Shown here: in pieces, positions 41,861 through 50,442 of the stretch | Layout: every line of letters starts with the position of its first letter | Position numbering within the stretch: position 1 is the first letter of the stretch | NCBI RefSeq assembly: GCF_000308755.1 | Contig: NZ_BAGF01000040.1 | Span: 186,001 to 250,000, forward strand | DNA: 64,000 bases | Direction of reading: 5' to 3' | From: Nocardia pneumoniae NBRC 100136 | GTDB taxonomy: Bacteria; Actinomycetota; Actinomycetes; Mycobacteriales; Mycobacteriaceae | Program-made: the position numbers and the translations under genes | The notes under the pieces: generated by a model | Databases searched by the model: none | What the model was told of the DNA's origin: nothing | What the model saw: only the letters and a program-made list of their open reading frames with translations

Positions 41861-42988
41861 TCAGCTATTGCGGAAGTGGGGGATGACCTTCTCGCCCCAG
41901 TGCCGGATGGTCTCCAGGCAGGCGTCCTGCGGGACGGTGCCCATCTGGATGAGGCAGAGGATCTCGTCGGCGCCCGCGGCTTGCAGGCGCTCGACGTATG
42001 CGATGGCGTCCTCGGGGCCGCCGTAGGCGTGCTCGGCATTGAACACCGAAGTGGCACTGGCTTTCACCGGGATCTTGGCCTCGTGCAGGTAGGCCAGGTG
42101 GTCGTCGGCGGCCTGCTTGATCGCGGCCAGCTCGTCCACGTTCGGATCGACGGCCTCGTCGGGTGCCGGGCCCGCACCGTAGTAGTGCTTGATGGACTGG
42201 GCGAAGAAGCGCTGCCCGCGCGCGCCGATCTGCTGGGCCTTCTCCCGGTCGTCGAGGACGATGGTCGGGCACAGCGCCGCGAAGTGATCGTTCACGACGC
42301 TCGACACGAAACGCTCACCGGTGCGCGCGGCGATCGCCTCGTCATAGGTGCGGCGCAGTTCCGCGATCTCCTCCACACCGGCGAAGCCGAGGACCAGCGC
42401 GCCGATTCCGTAGTCGGCGGCCATCTTCAGCGTGTCCTTCTTGGTGCAGGCCATGAACAGCGGCGGATGCGGCAGCTGCACCGGCCGCGGCAGCAGCGAA
42501 TGCGGCGAGACCCGCAGCAGTTCACCCTGGTATTCGAATTCGGCTTCCGGGTCCTGCCACGCTGTGCCGATCATCCGCAGCGACTCCTCGACCTCCTGGT
42601 AGGTGTGCTCGGGGTCGACACCGCACATGGAGGTCTCGACCGGAGTGGCGCCGCGGCCCGCGCCGAGATTCAGCCGCCCACCGGACAGCACGTCGAGCAT
42701 CGCGGCGCGTTCGGCCGCCCGCACGGGGTGGTTGAAGTTGAACGGCATGCACACAACGCCGTGCCCGATGCGGATTCGCTCGGTCTTGGCGGCCACCCAG
42801 GTCAGGAAAACCTCCGGGGCGCTCATGTGCGCGTACCACTTCAAGCCGTGGTGCTCGACCGCCCAGACGGTGTCGAAGCCCATCTGGTCGGCGAGCACGG
42901 CCTGCTCGACGCAGTCGCGCAGCACCTGGTGCTCGTGCTCGCGCGACGGGTTGGCCATCTGGGCCTCGAAGATCATCGAGAACTTCAT
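41861..42988 (-). CDS. LLM-class flavin-dependent monooxygenase
   Basis: 375 residues from the ATG at 42988 (M-K-F-S-M-I-F-E-A-Q). Luciferase-like barrel: W-A-V-E-H-H near 42-47, I-R-I-G-H-G-V-V near 72, G-G-R-L-N-L-G-A-G-R-G near 102. The E-H-H motif is typical of the bacterial luciferase alpha-like group, including Baeyer-Villiger-type members. It is the first gene of a four-gene operon, divergent from the SDR/KstD operon with shared palindromes in the spacer. Confidence 0.88.
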   Translation of the reverse strand: MKFSMIFEAQMANPSREHEHQVLRDCVEQAVLADQMGFDTVWAVEHHGLKWYAHMSAPEVFLTWVAAKTERIRIGHGVVCMPFNFNHPVRAAERAAMLDVLSGGRLNLGAGRGATPVETSMCGVDPEHTYQEVEESLRMIGTAWQDPEAEFEYQGELLRVSPHSLLPRPVQLPHPPLFMACTKKDTLKMAADYGIGALVLGFAGVEEIAELRRTYDEAIAARTGERFVSSVVNDHFAALCPTIVLDDREKAQQIGARGQRFFAQSIKHYYGAGPAPDEAVDPNVDELAAIKQAADDHLAYLHEAKIPVKASATSVFNAEHAYGGPEDAIAYVERLQAAGADEILCLIQMGTVPQDACLETIRHWGEKVIPHFRNS

Positions 42989-43009
42989 CCGGTCTCCTTC
43001 TCGCATCGC

Positions 43010-43136
43010 CCGGACCGGGGGGTCCGGTTTCGTCGGGGTGGCTCGTCCCGGCGTGGGACGGGCGGAAGCTGTATGCCTAATCGAAATATGACCGCTGGAA
43101 CTTCTCAGGTCAGGAGCTGGTCCCGCTGGCCGGGAC
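43010..43136. promoter_or_regulatory. Divergent catabolic promoter region with three dyads
   Basis: CCGGACC-GGGG-GGTCCGG (43010-43027), GTCCC-N5-GGGAC (43045-43059) and GTCCCG-CTGGC-CGGGAC (43120-43136). The last lies exactly 46 bases before a plus-strand -10-like TAGCGT (43166) and 46 bases before a minus-strand CATATT (43090-43085), so it could activate both operons. Relatives occur at 50138, 57262 and 58836. Confidence 0.55.
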
Positions 43137-43206
43137 GGTCCGGTGCCGGTCGCCGACGACCGTCCTAGCGTCGGTGCCGAGCGACGGTCAGAGAGGACGG
43201 GAATCG

Positions 43207-43962
43207 GTGGGAAAACTCGACGGCAAGGTGGCGCTGGTCACCGGCGGAGCGCGCGGTATGGGCGCCGAGCACGTGCGGCAGTTCGTCGCCGAGGGCGCGC
43301 GAGTGGTGTTCGGCGACGTGCTCGATCACGAAGGAATGGCGCTGGCCGCCGAGCTCGGTGCGGCCGCGCGATACGTGCACCACGACGTGACCGATGAAGC
43401 CGATTGGTCCGCCGCGGTGTCCGAGGCGGTCACCCACTACGGGCGCCTGGACGCGGTGGTGAACAACGCGGGCATCCTGCGGTTCGTCCCGATCGCCGAG
43501 ATGGGCCTCGCCGACTTCACCTCGATCATGAATGTGAACGTGACCGGCACCTGGCTCGGCATCAAAACCGCCGCGCCCGTGCTCGCGGAGACCGGCGGCG
43601 GATCGGTGGTCAACGTCTCCTCCGTGGAAGGCTTCGTCGGCGCGGCCGGTCTCTCCGCGTACAGCGCGAGCAAGTTCGCGATCCGCGGCATCACCAAGTC
43701 GGCCGCCCGCGAGCTGGGGCACTTGGGGATCCGGGTGAATTCGCTGCATCCGGGCGGCATCGCCACGCCCATGACCGCGGGGGTGGCCGGAGCGTCCGGC
43801 GTCGACGGCGACGACTTCTTCGCGAGCCTGCCGATTCCGCGCTGGGGGCAGCCCGTGGAGGTCTCGCATGTGGCGGTGTTCCTGGCGTCGGATGCCGCGA
43901 GCTACTGCACCGGAGGCGAATTCGTCGTCGACGGGGGCATGCTCACCGGTTGCGGCTACTGA
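43207..43962 (+). CDS. SDR-family oxidoreductase (3-alpha/20-beta-hydroxysteroid dehydrogenase-like)
   Basis: 251 residues from a GTG at 43207 with a GAGGACGG site. T-G-G-A-R-G-M-G at 12-19, N-N-A-G near 85, S-S-V-E near 136, Y-S-A-S-K near 151, ending V-D-G-G. It resembles 3-alpha/20-beta-hydroxysteroid dehydrogenases. It is the first gene of the SDR, KstD, SDR, SDR operon, 13 bases before the KstD-like gene, so it probably makes the keto substrate that KstD dehydrogenates. Confidence 0.9.
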   Translation: MGKLDGKVALVTGGARGMGAEHVRQFVAEGARVVFGDVLDHEGMALAAELGAAARYVHHDVTDEADWSAAVSEAVTHYGRLDAVVNNAGILRFVPIAEMGLADFTSIMNVNVTGTWLGIKTAAPVLAETGGGSVVNVSSVEGFVGAAGLSAYSASKFAIRGITKSAARELGHLGIRVNSLHPGGIATPMTAGVAGASGVDGDDFFASLPIPRWGQPVEVSHVAVFLASDAASYCTGGEFVVDGGMLTGCGY

Positions 43963-43975
43963 CGGAAGCGATGCG

Positions 43976-45679
43976 ATGACACAGGAATTCGAATGCGATG
44001 TGGTGGTCGTCGGTTCCGGCGCAGCGGGCATGACCGCCGCACTGACGGCGGCCTACCGTGGACTGTCGGTCACGCTGATCGAGAAGAGCCGATCCTTCGG
44101 CGGTTCCACCGCACGCTCGGGCGGCGGTATCTGGATCCCGAATAACCCGGTGTTGCAGCGCGAAGGCGTGCCCGACAGTCCGGAGCTGGCTCGCACCTAT
44201 CTCCGTGCGGTGGTCGGCGAGCGGGTGCCGGAGACCAAACAGCGGGCGTTCCTCGACCGCGGCCCCGAAATGATGCGCTACCTCGGCGCCCGCAGCAAGT
44301 ATTGGGAATTCCGCTACGACCGCGGCTATTCCGACTATCACCCGGAGCTCCCCGGCGGTCTCGCCCAGGGACGCAGCATCGAGCCCGCGCCACTCGACGG
44401 ACGGCTGCTGGGCGGCGATCTGCACAAGATCAACCAGCCGACCATGTCCGGGCCCAAGGGAATCGCCTTCACCGTCAGTGACTTCCACGATCTGAACATG
44501 ATCGCCCGCACCTGGGCGGGAAAACGGACCGCCATCAAGGTCGGTGTGCAGGCGGTGCGCAACAAGCTGCGGGGACGGTTGCCGCTGAGCCTGGGCAAGG
44601 CGCTCGTGGCCCGGCTGTGGTTGTCGCTGCGCGACGCCGGGGTGCCGGTGTGGCTGAACACGCCCCTGACGGAACTGATCACGGAGGGGAACGCGGTGGT
44701 CGGCGTGCGCGCCGAGCGCGAAGGGGCTCCGGTGCTGATCAGGGCGCGCCGCGGCGTCGTGCTGGCGGCCGGCGGCTTCGAGCACAACCTGGAGATGCGC
44801 ATGCAGTACCTCAGCGGGCCGCAGTCCACCGACTGGACCGTGGGCGCCACCGAGAATGTCGGCGAGGGCATCGTGGCGGGTCAGAAAGCCGGTGGCGCCG
44901 TCGATCTCATGGATGACGCCTGGTGGGGCCCGTCCGTGCGCAACCCCGACGGGCCGCCGTTCTTCTGTCTGGCCGAGCGTGCCCAGCCCGGAGGCATCAT
45001 GGTGAATCACGCCGGTGAGCGGTTCGTCAACGAATCCGCCCCGTATGTGAACGTGGTCCACACGATGTACGAGCAGGAAGCGACCGGCATCGGTCACATT
45101 CCGTCGTACTTCATCATGGATCAGCGCTTCCGGGACCGGTACCTGTTCCTGGGGAACTTCCCCAAACGTCCCCTCCCGCAGAAGTACCTGGACGCGGGAA
45201 TCATCAAGCAGGCGGGCACGCTCGCCGAGCTCGCGGCGAAGATCGGCGTGCCGCCCGCGACGCTGACCGCGACGGTGGAGCGGTTCAACCGCTTCGCTCG
45301 CGCCGGTCGCGACGAGGACTTCCGCCGCGGCGAGTCCGCGTACGACCGCTACTACGGCGACCCGACCGTGCGCCCGAATCCGTGTCTCGCGCCGATCGAG
45401 CGCGGCCCGTTCTACGCGGTCGAGATGGTGCCGGGCGATCTGGGCACCAAGGGCGGCCTGGTCACCGACGAGCACGCCCGCGTCCTCGACACCGAGGGCC
45501 GCCCGATCGCGGGCCTGTACGCGGCGGGCAACAACTCGGCCTCCGTGATGGGCAACGACTACGCCGGTGCGGGCGCGACCATCGGCCCGGCCATGGTGTT
45601 CGGCTACATCGCGGCTGATCACATCGCCGACCCGGGGCGTGCGCGCCGGGCGGACGCACACAGCGAAGGAGGACGTTGA
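43976..45679 (+). CDS. 3-oxosteroid 1-dehydrogenase-like flavoprotein (KstD family)
   Basis: 567 residues, the usual KstD length. FAD motif V-V-V-V-G-S-G-A-A-G-M-T near 9-20, L-I-E-K-S-R-S-F-G-G-S-T-A about 20 on, and C-terminal Y-A-A-G-N-N-S-A-S-V-M-G-N-D-Y-A-G-A-G-A-T-I-G with the catalytic Tyr in G-N-D-Y. It introduces the C1-C2 double bond of 3-ketosteroids or a similar ring desaturation. Its stop overlaps the next SDR start (TGATG). Other KstD-family members prefer different ring ketones, so the exact substrate is open. Confidence 0.9.
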   Translation: MTQEFECDVVVVGSGAAGMTAALTAAYRGLSVTLIEKSRSFGGSTARSGGGIWIPNNPVLQREGVPDSPELARTYLRAVVGERVPETKQRAFLDRGPEMMRYLGARSKYWEFRYDRGYSDYHPELPGGLAQGRSIEPAPLDGRLLGGDLHKINQPTMSGPKGIAFTVSDFHDLNMIARTWAGKRTAIKVGVQAVRNKLRGRLPLSLGKALVARLWLSLRDAGVPVWLNTPLTELITEGNAVVGVRAEREGAPVLIRARRGVVLAAGGFEHNLEMRMQYLSGPQSTDWTVGATENVGEGIVAGQKAGGAVDLMDDAWWGPSVRNPDGPPFFCLAERAQPGGIMVNHAGERFVNESAPYVNVVHTMYEQEATGIGHIPSYFIMDQRFRDRYLFLGNFPKRPLPQKYLDAGIIKQAGTLAELAAKIGVPPATLTATVERFNRFARAGRDEDFRRGESAYDRYYGDPTVRPNPCLAPIERGPFYAVEMVPGDLGTKGGLVTDEHARVLDTEGRPIAGLYAAGNNSASVMGNDYAGAGATIGPAMVFGYIAADHIADPGRARRADAHSEGGR

Positions 45680-46410
45680 TGGGACGGGTCGACGGTAAGA
45701 ACGTCATCGTGACCGGTGGCGCCCGGGGCATGGGCGCGGCGTTCGCGCGGCGGCTGGTCGCGGAGGGGGCCACGGTCGTGGTCACGGATGTTCTGGTGGA
45801 CGAGGGTGTCGCGCTGGCTTCCGAGCTGGGCGACGCCGCGACCTTCGTCCCGCTCGACGTCACCGACGAGGCGGCCTGGAACGACGTGGTCGCCTACGGC
45901 GAGAAGGTGTTCGGGCCGGTCTCGGGCTTGGTCAACAACGCGGGCATCGTGCACGTCGATCCGATCGAGAAGCTGTCGGAAGCCGACTTCCGCAAGGTGA
46001 TCGACGTCAACCAGGTCGGGGTGTTCCTCGGCATGAAGGCGGTGGTGGGGTCCATGCGCCGGGCGGGAGGCGGCTCCATCGTCAACATCTCCTCGATCGG
46101 CGGCCTCATCGCCTTCTCCGACATCCTCGGCTACACCGCGTCGAAGTGGGCGGTGCGCGGCATGACCAAGACCGCCGCGCAGGAGTTCGCCGCCGACGGC
46201 ATTCGCGTCAACTCGGTGCATCCCGGGGTGGTCGCCACCGAGATGACCGCCGATTCGGCACGCTCGCAGGGCATGTCGGCCAACCAGCCGATCCGCAGGC
46301 CCGGCCGCCCGGAGGAACTGGCGAATCTGGTGCTGTTCCTGGTCAGCGACGAGTCGAGCTTCAGCACCGGCTCGGAATTCGTGGCCGACGGCGGCTACAC
46401 GTCCCTGTGA
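45679..46410 (+). CDS. SDR-family oxidoreductase
   Basis: 243 residues from the ATG at 45679, which overlaps the KstD stop and has an AAGGAGGA site. T-G-G-A-R-G-M-G at about 11-18, N-N-A-G near 85, Y-T-A-S-K near 150, V-A-D-G-G at the end. It is a close relative of the SDR at 43207. Two similar SDRs flanking KstD may act on different hydroxyl positions or in opposite stereochemistry. Confidence 0.9.
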   Translation: MGRVDGKNVIVTGGARGMGAAFARRLVAEGATVVVTDVLVDEGVALASELGDAATFVPLDVTDEAAWNDVVAYGEKVFGPVSGLVNNAGIVHVDPIEKLSEADFRKVIDVNQVGVFLGMKAVVGSMRRAGGGSIVNISSIGGLIAFSDILGYTASKWAVRGMTKTAAQEFAADGIRVNSVHPGVVATEMTADSARSQGMSANQPIRRPGRPEELANLVLFLVSDESSFSTGSEFVADGGYTSL

Positions 46411-46468
46411 CGACACCCGGCAGGACAACCCCGGCGGGCCGACCGCCACGTGAGACAAGGAATCAACC

Positions 46469-47287
46469 GTGCAGAACTTCGAGGGCAGGACCGCGGTGAT
46501 CACCGGCGCGGGCGCCGGAATCGGCCGGGCATTGGCGATCGAGCTCGCTCGCCGCGGCGCCCGGCTGGCGCTGTCCGGCCGCACCATGGACAACGTCGCC
46601 GAGACCGCGGCGCTGTGCGAGAAGGAGGGTGCGCAAGCTCGCGCCTACCAGCTCGACGTGACCGATCGGGACGCGGTCTATCGCCACGCCGACGAGGTGG
46701 CGCACGACTTCGGCCGGGTGAACCTGGTAGTCAACAATGCCGGAGTCTCGCTCACCGCCAACGTCGAAGAACTCAGCTGGGCGGACTTCGAATGGATCGT
46801 CGGCATCAACTTCTGGGGCGTCGCCCACGGCACCAAGGCGTTCCTGCCGCACGTCATCGCCTCCGGTGACGGGCACATCGCCAACGTGTCGAGCATGTTC
46901 GGTCTGGCCGCCTGCCCCAGCCAGGGCGCCTACAGCGCGACCAAATTCGCCATCCGGGCCTTCACCGACGCCCTGCGGCAGGAGATGACCATTGCCGGGC
47001 ACGCGGTGGGCGTCAGCAGCGTGCACCCCGGCATGATCAAGACGGAGATCGCCTGGAAGGCGCGGGCCGGCGGGGAGCGCGATCGCGACGCCTTGGCCGC
47101 CAACTTCGACCGCCTGGCCAAGACCACGCCCGAGCACGCCGCACGCGTCATCGTGAACGGCATCCGCAAGAACAAGGCGAAGATCCTGGTCGGCCGCGAT
47201 GCGCACGTGATCGACTGGCTGCCACGGCTTTTCGGGTCCGGTTATCAGAAGATCCTCACCGCTCAGATGAAGAACGAAGTCGCCTAG
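46469..47287 (+). CDS. SDR-family oxidoreductase
   Basis: 272 residues from a GTG. T-G-A-G-A-G-I-G-R at 12-20, N-N-A-G near 88, S-S-M near 137, Y-S-A-T-K near 151, then a longer C-terminus (P-E-H-A-A-R-V-I-V-N-G-I). S-G-R after strand 2 favours NADP(H). This is the acetoin-dehydrogenase-like SDR branch common in mycobacteria. It lies 58 bases after the previous SDR, probably the last gene of the KstD operon. Confidence 0.9.
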   Translation: MQNFEGRTAVITGAGAGIGRALAIELARRGARLALSGRTMDNVAETAALCEKEGAQARAYQLDVTDRDAVYRHADEVAHDFGRVNLVVNNAGVSLTANVEELSWADFEWIVGINFWGVAHGTKAFLPHVIASGDGHIANVSSMFGLAACPSQGAYSATKFAIRAFTDALRQEMTIAGHAVGVSSVHPGMIKTEIAWKARAGGERDRDALAANFDRLAKTTPEHAARVIVNGIRKNKAKILVGRDAHVIDWLPRLFGSGYQKILTAQMKNEVA

Positions 47288-47328
47288 GTCCTGTCTCCCC
47301 ACGGATTTCGAAGCGATGTACCGGCGGA

Positions 47329-47853
47329 TCACTGGATCGTTTCGTCGGCGAGGCGTTGCAGATAGACGGCGAATCGGCGGCGGTCGTGCTCGTTCCAGGT
47401 CGCGGTGAGCTGGTCGAAGCACTGTCGTTGCCAGTCGTGGGACGCGGCCAGCAGCTCGTGTCCGCTGCCGGTGAGTCGCACGACGACTCGGCGGCGGTCG
47501 TGGGCGGAGTCGCCGCGGGCGAGGTATCCGGCCGCGACGGCGTCACGCACCATGCGGCTGGCGCCGGAGTGGTCCAGACCGAGCTGGTCGGCGACGTCGG
47601 TGACGGTGGCCTCCGCACCCGTCCGCAGCGCGGCGGCGACGGCTTCCACGACCTGGATGTGCTGCACGCGCCGCAGCTCTCCGTCCGATTCCCGGGTGGC
47701 TCGCGTGAGTGCCTGGCTGCTCCAGCGGCGCGACCAGAAACGGACCAGCCGAAACAGTGCCGGGCCGCCGTCGACCACATCGCCGGAGTCGGCCACCGCG
47801 GGACCGGCCGTGGTTCGGTTGTCTCGAGTGTCACGGGTACTCACGCTCGACAT
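47329..47853 (-). CDS. MarR-family regulator
   Basis: 174 residues from the ATG at 47853. Winged helix near 60-130: V-T-D-V-A-D-Q-L-G-L-D-H-S-G-A-S-R-M-V-R-D-A-V-A-A-G-Y-L-A-R, then the wing D-R-R-R-V-V-V-R-L-T. Its start codon abuts a large perfect inverted repeat shared with the divergent VOC gene. It therefore likely represses both, with the VOC substrate or a related electrophile as inducer (inference). Confidence 0.9.
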   Translation of the reverse strand: MSSVSTRDTRDNRTTAGPAVADSGDVVDGGPALFRLVRFWSRRWSSQALTRATRESDGELRRVQHIQVVEAVAAALRTGAEATVTDVADQLGLDHSGASRMVRDAVAAGYLARGDSAHDRRRVVVRLTGSGHELLAASHDWQRQCFDQLTATWNEHDRRRFAVYLQRLADETIQ

Positions 47854-47896
47854 TGTATGCGATACGCACATATATTTGTGTGCGTATCGCATACAA
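47853..47896. promoter_or_regulatory. Perfect 18-base-arm inverted repeat, MarR operator
   Basis: TTGTATGCGATACGCACA (47853-47870) and its exact reverse complement (47879-47896) flank TATATTTG. Each arm also contains a smaller dyad TGCG-ATA-CGCA, so two MarR dimers could bind. It covers the MarR start codon and the only AT-rich -10-like stretch of the spacer. Confidence 0.85.
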
Positions 47897-47932
47897 GTGA
47901 CCCTGTCCGGGTCCGCTACGCAGGAGGTGGCG

Positions 47933-48304
47933 ATGTCCATCGTTCTCAATCACACGATTGTCCCGGCGACCGACAAGCAATCCGCGGCAACGTTTTTCGC
48001 CGAGCTGATGGGGTTGCCGGTATCCGCTGCGAGCGGACCGTTCGTGCCCGTGCGAGTCAACGACGATCTGACGTTCGACTTCGACGACCGTGGGCGGGTC
48101 GAGCCCGGTCATTACGCCTTCCTGGTCGATGACGACATCTTCGACGCCGTGCTGGAGCGGCTGACGAAGTGGCCCGCTGTCGAGTACGGCTCCGGCCCGG
48201 AACACGGATGGGACCGGCAGATCAACCACCTGGCAGGTGGGCGAGGGGTCTACGTTCGCGACCCCGACGGCCACAGCTACGAGCTGTTCACCGCCGTTCC
48301 CTGA
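47933..48304 (+). CDS. VOC-family protein
   Basis: 123 residues with a strong AGGAGGTGG site. Starts I-V-L-N-H-T-I-V-P-A-T-D (His ligand near 7), with H-Y-A-F-L-V-D-D near 63 and Y-V-R-D-P-D-G-H-S-Y-E-L at the end (Glu ligand): the two halves of a VOC metalloenzyme such as a glyoxalase, dioxygenase or thiol transferase. It is regulated from the MarR operator next to it. The longer frame upstream is antisense to the MarR gene. Confidence 0.88.
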   Translation: MSIVLNHTIVPATDKQSAATFFAELMGLPVSAASGPFVPVRVNDDLTFDFDDRGRVEPGHYAFLVDDDIFDAVLERLTKWPAVEYGSGPEHGWDRQINHLAGGRGVYVRDPDGHSYELFTAVP

Positions 48305-48321
48305 ACCGCATCGTGTTTCCA

Positions 48322-48341
48322 CGCCGAAGCCGGATTCGGCG
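48322..48341. terminator. Stem-loop between convergent VOC and CoA ligase genes
   Basis: CGCCGAA-GCCGGA-TTCGGCG, perfect 7-base arms, 17 bases after the VOC stop. No T-run. Confidence 0.4.
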
Positions 48342-48403
48342 ATGCCGATCGGTGTGCAACGAGCATCGAGGATCAAGCGGCCTGCCGCGACGTACACAGC
48401 TGC

Positions 48404-50086
48404 TCATGATCGGCCCCCAGATGAACGCAGGATGCGTTTGAGAACCTTTCCGCTGGCGTTGCGGGGTAAGGACGCCACGAACTCGATGCGACGCGGGACC
48501 TTGTACCCGGCCATGCGGGTACGGGCCCACGCGATGATCTCCGCCGCGTCGATATCGGCGGGGCCATTGCGGACGACGAAGGCGCAGCCCACCTCACCGA
48601 GCCGGGAATCGGGGACGCCGACCACCGCCGCTTCGCGAATATCGGGGTGCGCGAGGAGAATTCGCTCGATCTCGGCCGGGTAGGCGTTGAAACCCCCGAC
48701 GATGAACATGTCCGCGAGGCGATCGGTGATGCGCAGGTAGCCGTCGGCGTCCAGGGTGCCGATGTCGCCGGTGTGCAGCCAGCCGCCGGAATCGATGGCG
48801 GCAGACGTCGCCTCGGGATCATCGAGGTAGCCGTGCATCACGGTGGGACCACGCACGACGATCTGCCCCGGCTCACCGGCCGGTAGGGGCCGACCCGCCG
48901 CATCCACGATGCGAACCCACACTCCCGGCAGCGCTTTCCCGACCGTGCCCGCGAGGCGATCGGCGGGTGCATCGGGCGGGCACACCGTGACGACACCGTT
49001 CGATTCGGTCAGCCCGTATGCGGTGAACACCTTTTCGGCGCCGAGATCCCGACGGATCCGCTGCACCAACCCGGTCGGCACGCTCGCACCACCGGTACCC
49101 GCCAGACGCAGTGAACGGAGGTCATGGGCTTGCCGCCGATCATGGTCGAGCAAGTCGTGGAAGAGCGTCGGGGGGCCGGTCAGCACGGTGATCCGCTCGC
49201 GCTCGATGAGGGCGAACACCTGCTCCGGATCGAATCGGTCCACGGGCACCATGGTTGCCCCGCGCAGCAGGCACGCGATGATTCCCGCTTTGTACCCGAA
49301 GGTGTGGGAGAACGGGTTGACCAGCAGATACCGGTCGTCGCCGGAGAGGGTGACCGCGTCGGCCCACCACGTGAACGTTTCGATCGTCTGCCGGTGGGTG
49401 GCGGGCACGCCCTTCGGGACACCTGTGGTGCCGGAGGTGAACAGAATGTCGCAGACTGCCTCCGGGTCCACGGAGGCGCTGCGCTCCTCCGCCTCCGCCA
49501 CAGCTACTCCGGTGGCGAGCGCGAGAAATCCAGACCACGACAGATCCTCATGGTGTGCCCGCCCGAAGCGCCCGCCGATCCCATCGCGGGCACGGTCGGG
49601 AAAGCGCTGCCGCGAGTGCGGGTTCGCATCATGGTTGCGGCCGGTCGGACCGTGGAGGAGCGCCGTCGTCCGCAGCTCCGGCAGCGTGTGTCGCGATTCC
49701 CGCAGCATCCGCGGGTAGTCGTTGCCGAGGAACTCGCGCACGGTGAACAGCATGCGACACCGGCTGCGTGCGAGGATCTCGGCCGCCTCTCGACCGCGTA
49801 GCCGTGTGCTGACCGGAACCAGCGTCGCCCCAGCGCCGAGTACGCCGAGCGCGGCGATCACCCATCGCGCGCCGTTGGGCGCCCAGATCGCCACGCGGTC
49901 CTCGGGCTGCACTCCCAGCCACATCATCGCCCGCGTGACGCGCTGTGCTTCCGTGGCGAGCTCTGCATAGGTGAGCTTCTCCTCGGGCGTCACTACCGCC
50001 ACGCGCGCACCGTGTCGCCGTGCCCGGTCGGCCACCACCGCGGGAATCGTCGCGAGCTCGCCGGTGGCCGCGCGCCGTCGATCCAT
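48404..50086 (-). CDS. FadD3-like acyl-CoA ligase with inserted segment
   Basis: 560 residues from the ATG at 50086, which has a GCAGGAT site (50104 is also possible). AMP-binding motif I-L-F-T-S-G-T-T-G-V-P-K-G, then N-P-F-S-H-T-F-G-Y-K-A-G-I-I-A-C-L, T-A-Y-G-L-T-E-S, W-L-H-T-G-D-I-G and a C-terminal G-K-V-L-K. The N-P-F-x-H-x-F-G-Y-K-A-G pattern is that of mycobacterial FadD3, the ligase that activates the CD-ring propionate of cholesterol. The protein is longer than FadD3 (about 500). Part of the excess is residues about 147-180, encoded by an inverted copy of codons 365-398. Confidence 0.82.
   Translation of the reverse strand: MDRRRAATGELATIPAVVADRARRHGARVAVVTPEEKLTYAELATEAQRVTRAMMWLGVQPEDRVAIWAPNGARWVIAALGVLGAGATLVPVSTRLRGREAAEILARSRCRMLFTVREFLGNDYPRMLRESRHTLPELRTTALLHGPTGRNHDANPHSRQRFPDRARDGIGGRFGRAHHEDLSWSGFLALATGVAVAEAEERSASVDPEAVCDILFTSGTTGVPKGVPATHRQTIETFTWWADAVTLSGDDRYLLVNPFSHTFGYKAGIIACLLRGATMVPVDRFDPEQVFALIERERITVLTGPPTLFHDLLDHDRRQAHDLRSLRLAGTGGASVPTGLVQRIRRDLGAEKVFTAYGLTESNGVVTVCPPDAPADRLAGTVGKALPGVWVRIVDAAGRPLPAGEPGQIVVRGPTVMHGYLDDPEATSAAIDSGGWLHTGDIGTLDADGYLRITDRLADMFIVGGFNAYPAEIERILLAHPDIREAAVVGVPDSRLGEVGCAFVVRNGPADIDAAEIIAWARTRMAGYKVPRRIEFVASLPRNASGKVLKRILRSSGGRS
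48890..48990 (-). repeat. Inverted repeat copy A inside CoA ligase gene
   Basis: 101 bases coding, on the gene's strand, for the conserved segment C-P-P-D-A-P-A-D-R-L-A-G-T-V-G-K-A-L-P-G. It is matched at 91 of 101 positions, in opposite orientation, by 49548-49648. This copy is the original, because it encodes family-conserved residues. Confidence 0.88.
49548..49648 (+). repeat. Inverted repeat copy B inserted in CoA ligase gene
   Basis: The reverse-oriented copy of 48890-48990. Read on the plus strand it would encode C-P-P-E-A-P-A-D-P-I-A-G-T-V-G-K-A-L-P-R. In the gene's own frame it encodes an Arg/His/Asp-rich stretch with no family counterpart, between L-P-E-L-R-T-T-A and L-S-W-S-G-F. 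The reading frame is kept open. Confidence 0.88.
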
Positions 50087-50104
50087 GCGGCGATCCTGCC
50101 GCAT

Positions 50105-50442
50105 GAGCCGCTCGCTCCCGCCCGATCACTGCCACATATCCCGCTGACCGGGATGTTCGCTCTCCCACACATTCCGGGCCTGGTGTCGGCACCGATATTC
50201 ATCATCGGGTTCGGCATCGGTGATTGGTTCGAGATCGCGCTGACCATCGTCCCCTTCGGACAGCCGCGGGCTGATCCTGCTCAGCGGGACCACGGCTACG
50301 GCAGGTGACCGATGACACGGCAGGCTCGAATCGGGCGACAGGTGTGCCGCGCCGCGGTTCGTACCCGGCCGGACACAGTCCGGGTGGGACATCCGAATCG
50401 GACTGGGGGGCACAGGCTGTTCAGTGATTGCTAAGGAGTGAC
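50105..50442. promoter_or_regulatory. Divergent spacer with ATCCCG-N5-CGGGAT palindrome
   Basis: 338 bases between the CoA ligase and the PPDK-like gene. ATCCCG-CTGAC-CGGGAT (50138-50154) has perfect 6-base arms and shares arms and spacer length with 43120-43136 and 57262-57278. A second dyad CCGGAC-ACA-GTCCGG is at 50369-50383. No convincing gene lies in the spacer. AAGGAG precedes the PPDK-like ATG. Confidence 0.5.

Noticed and set aside
50153..50308. 51-codon hydrophobic plus-strand ORF in the spacer before the PPDK-like gene
   Set aside because: No ribosome site, its start overlaps the RTCCCG palindrome, and no homology is recognised; possible but not supported.
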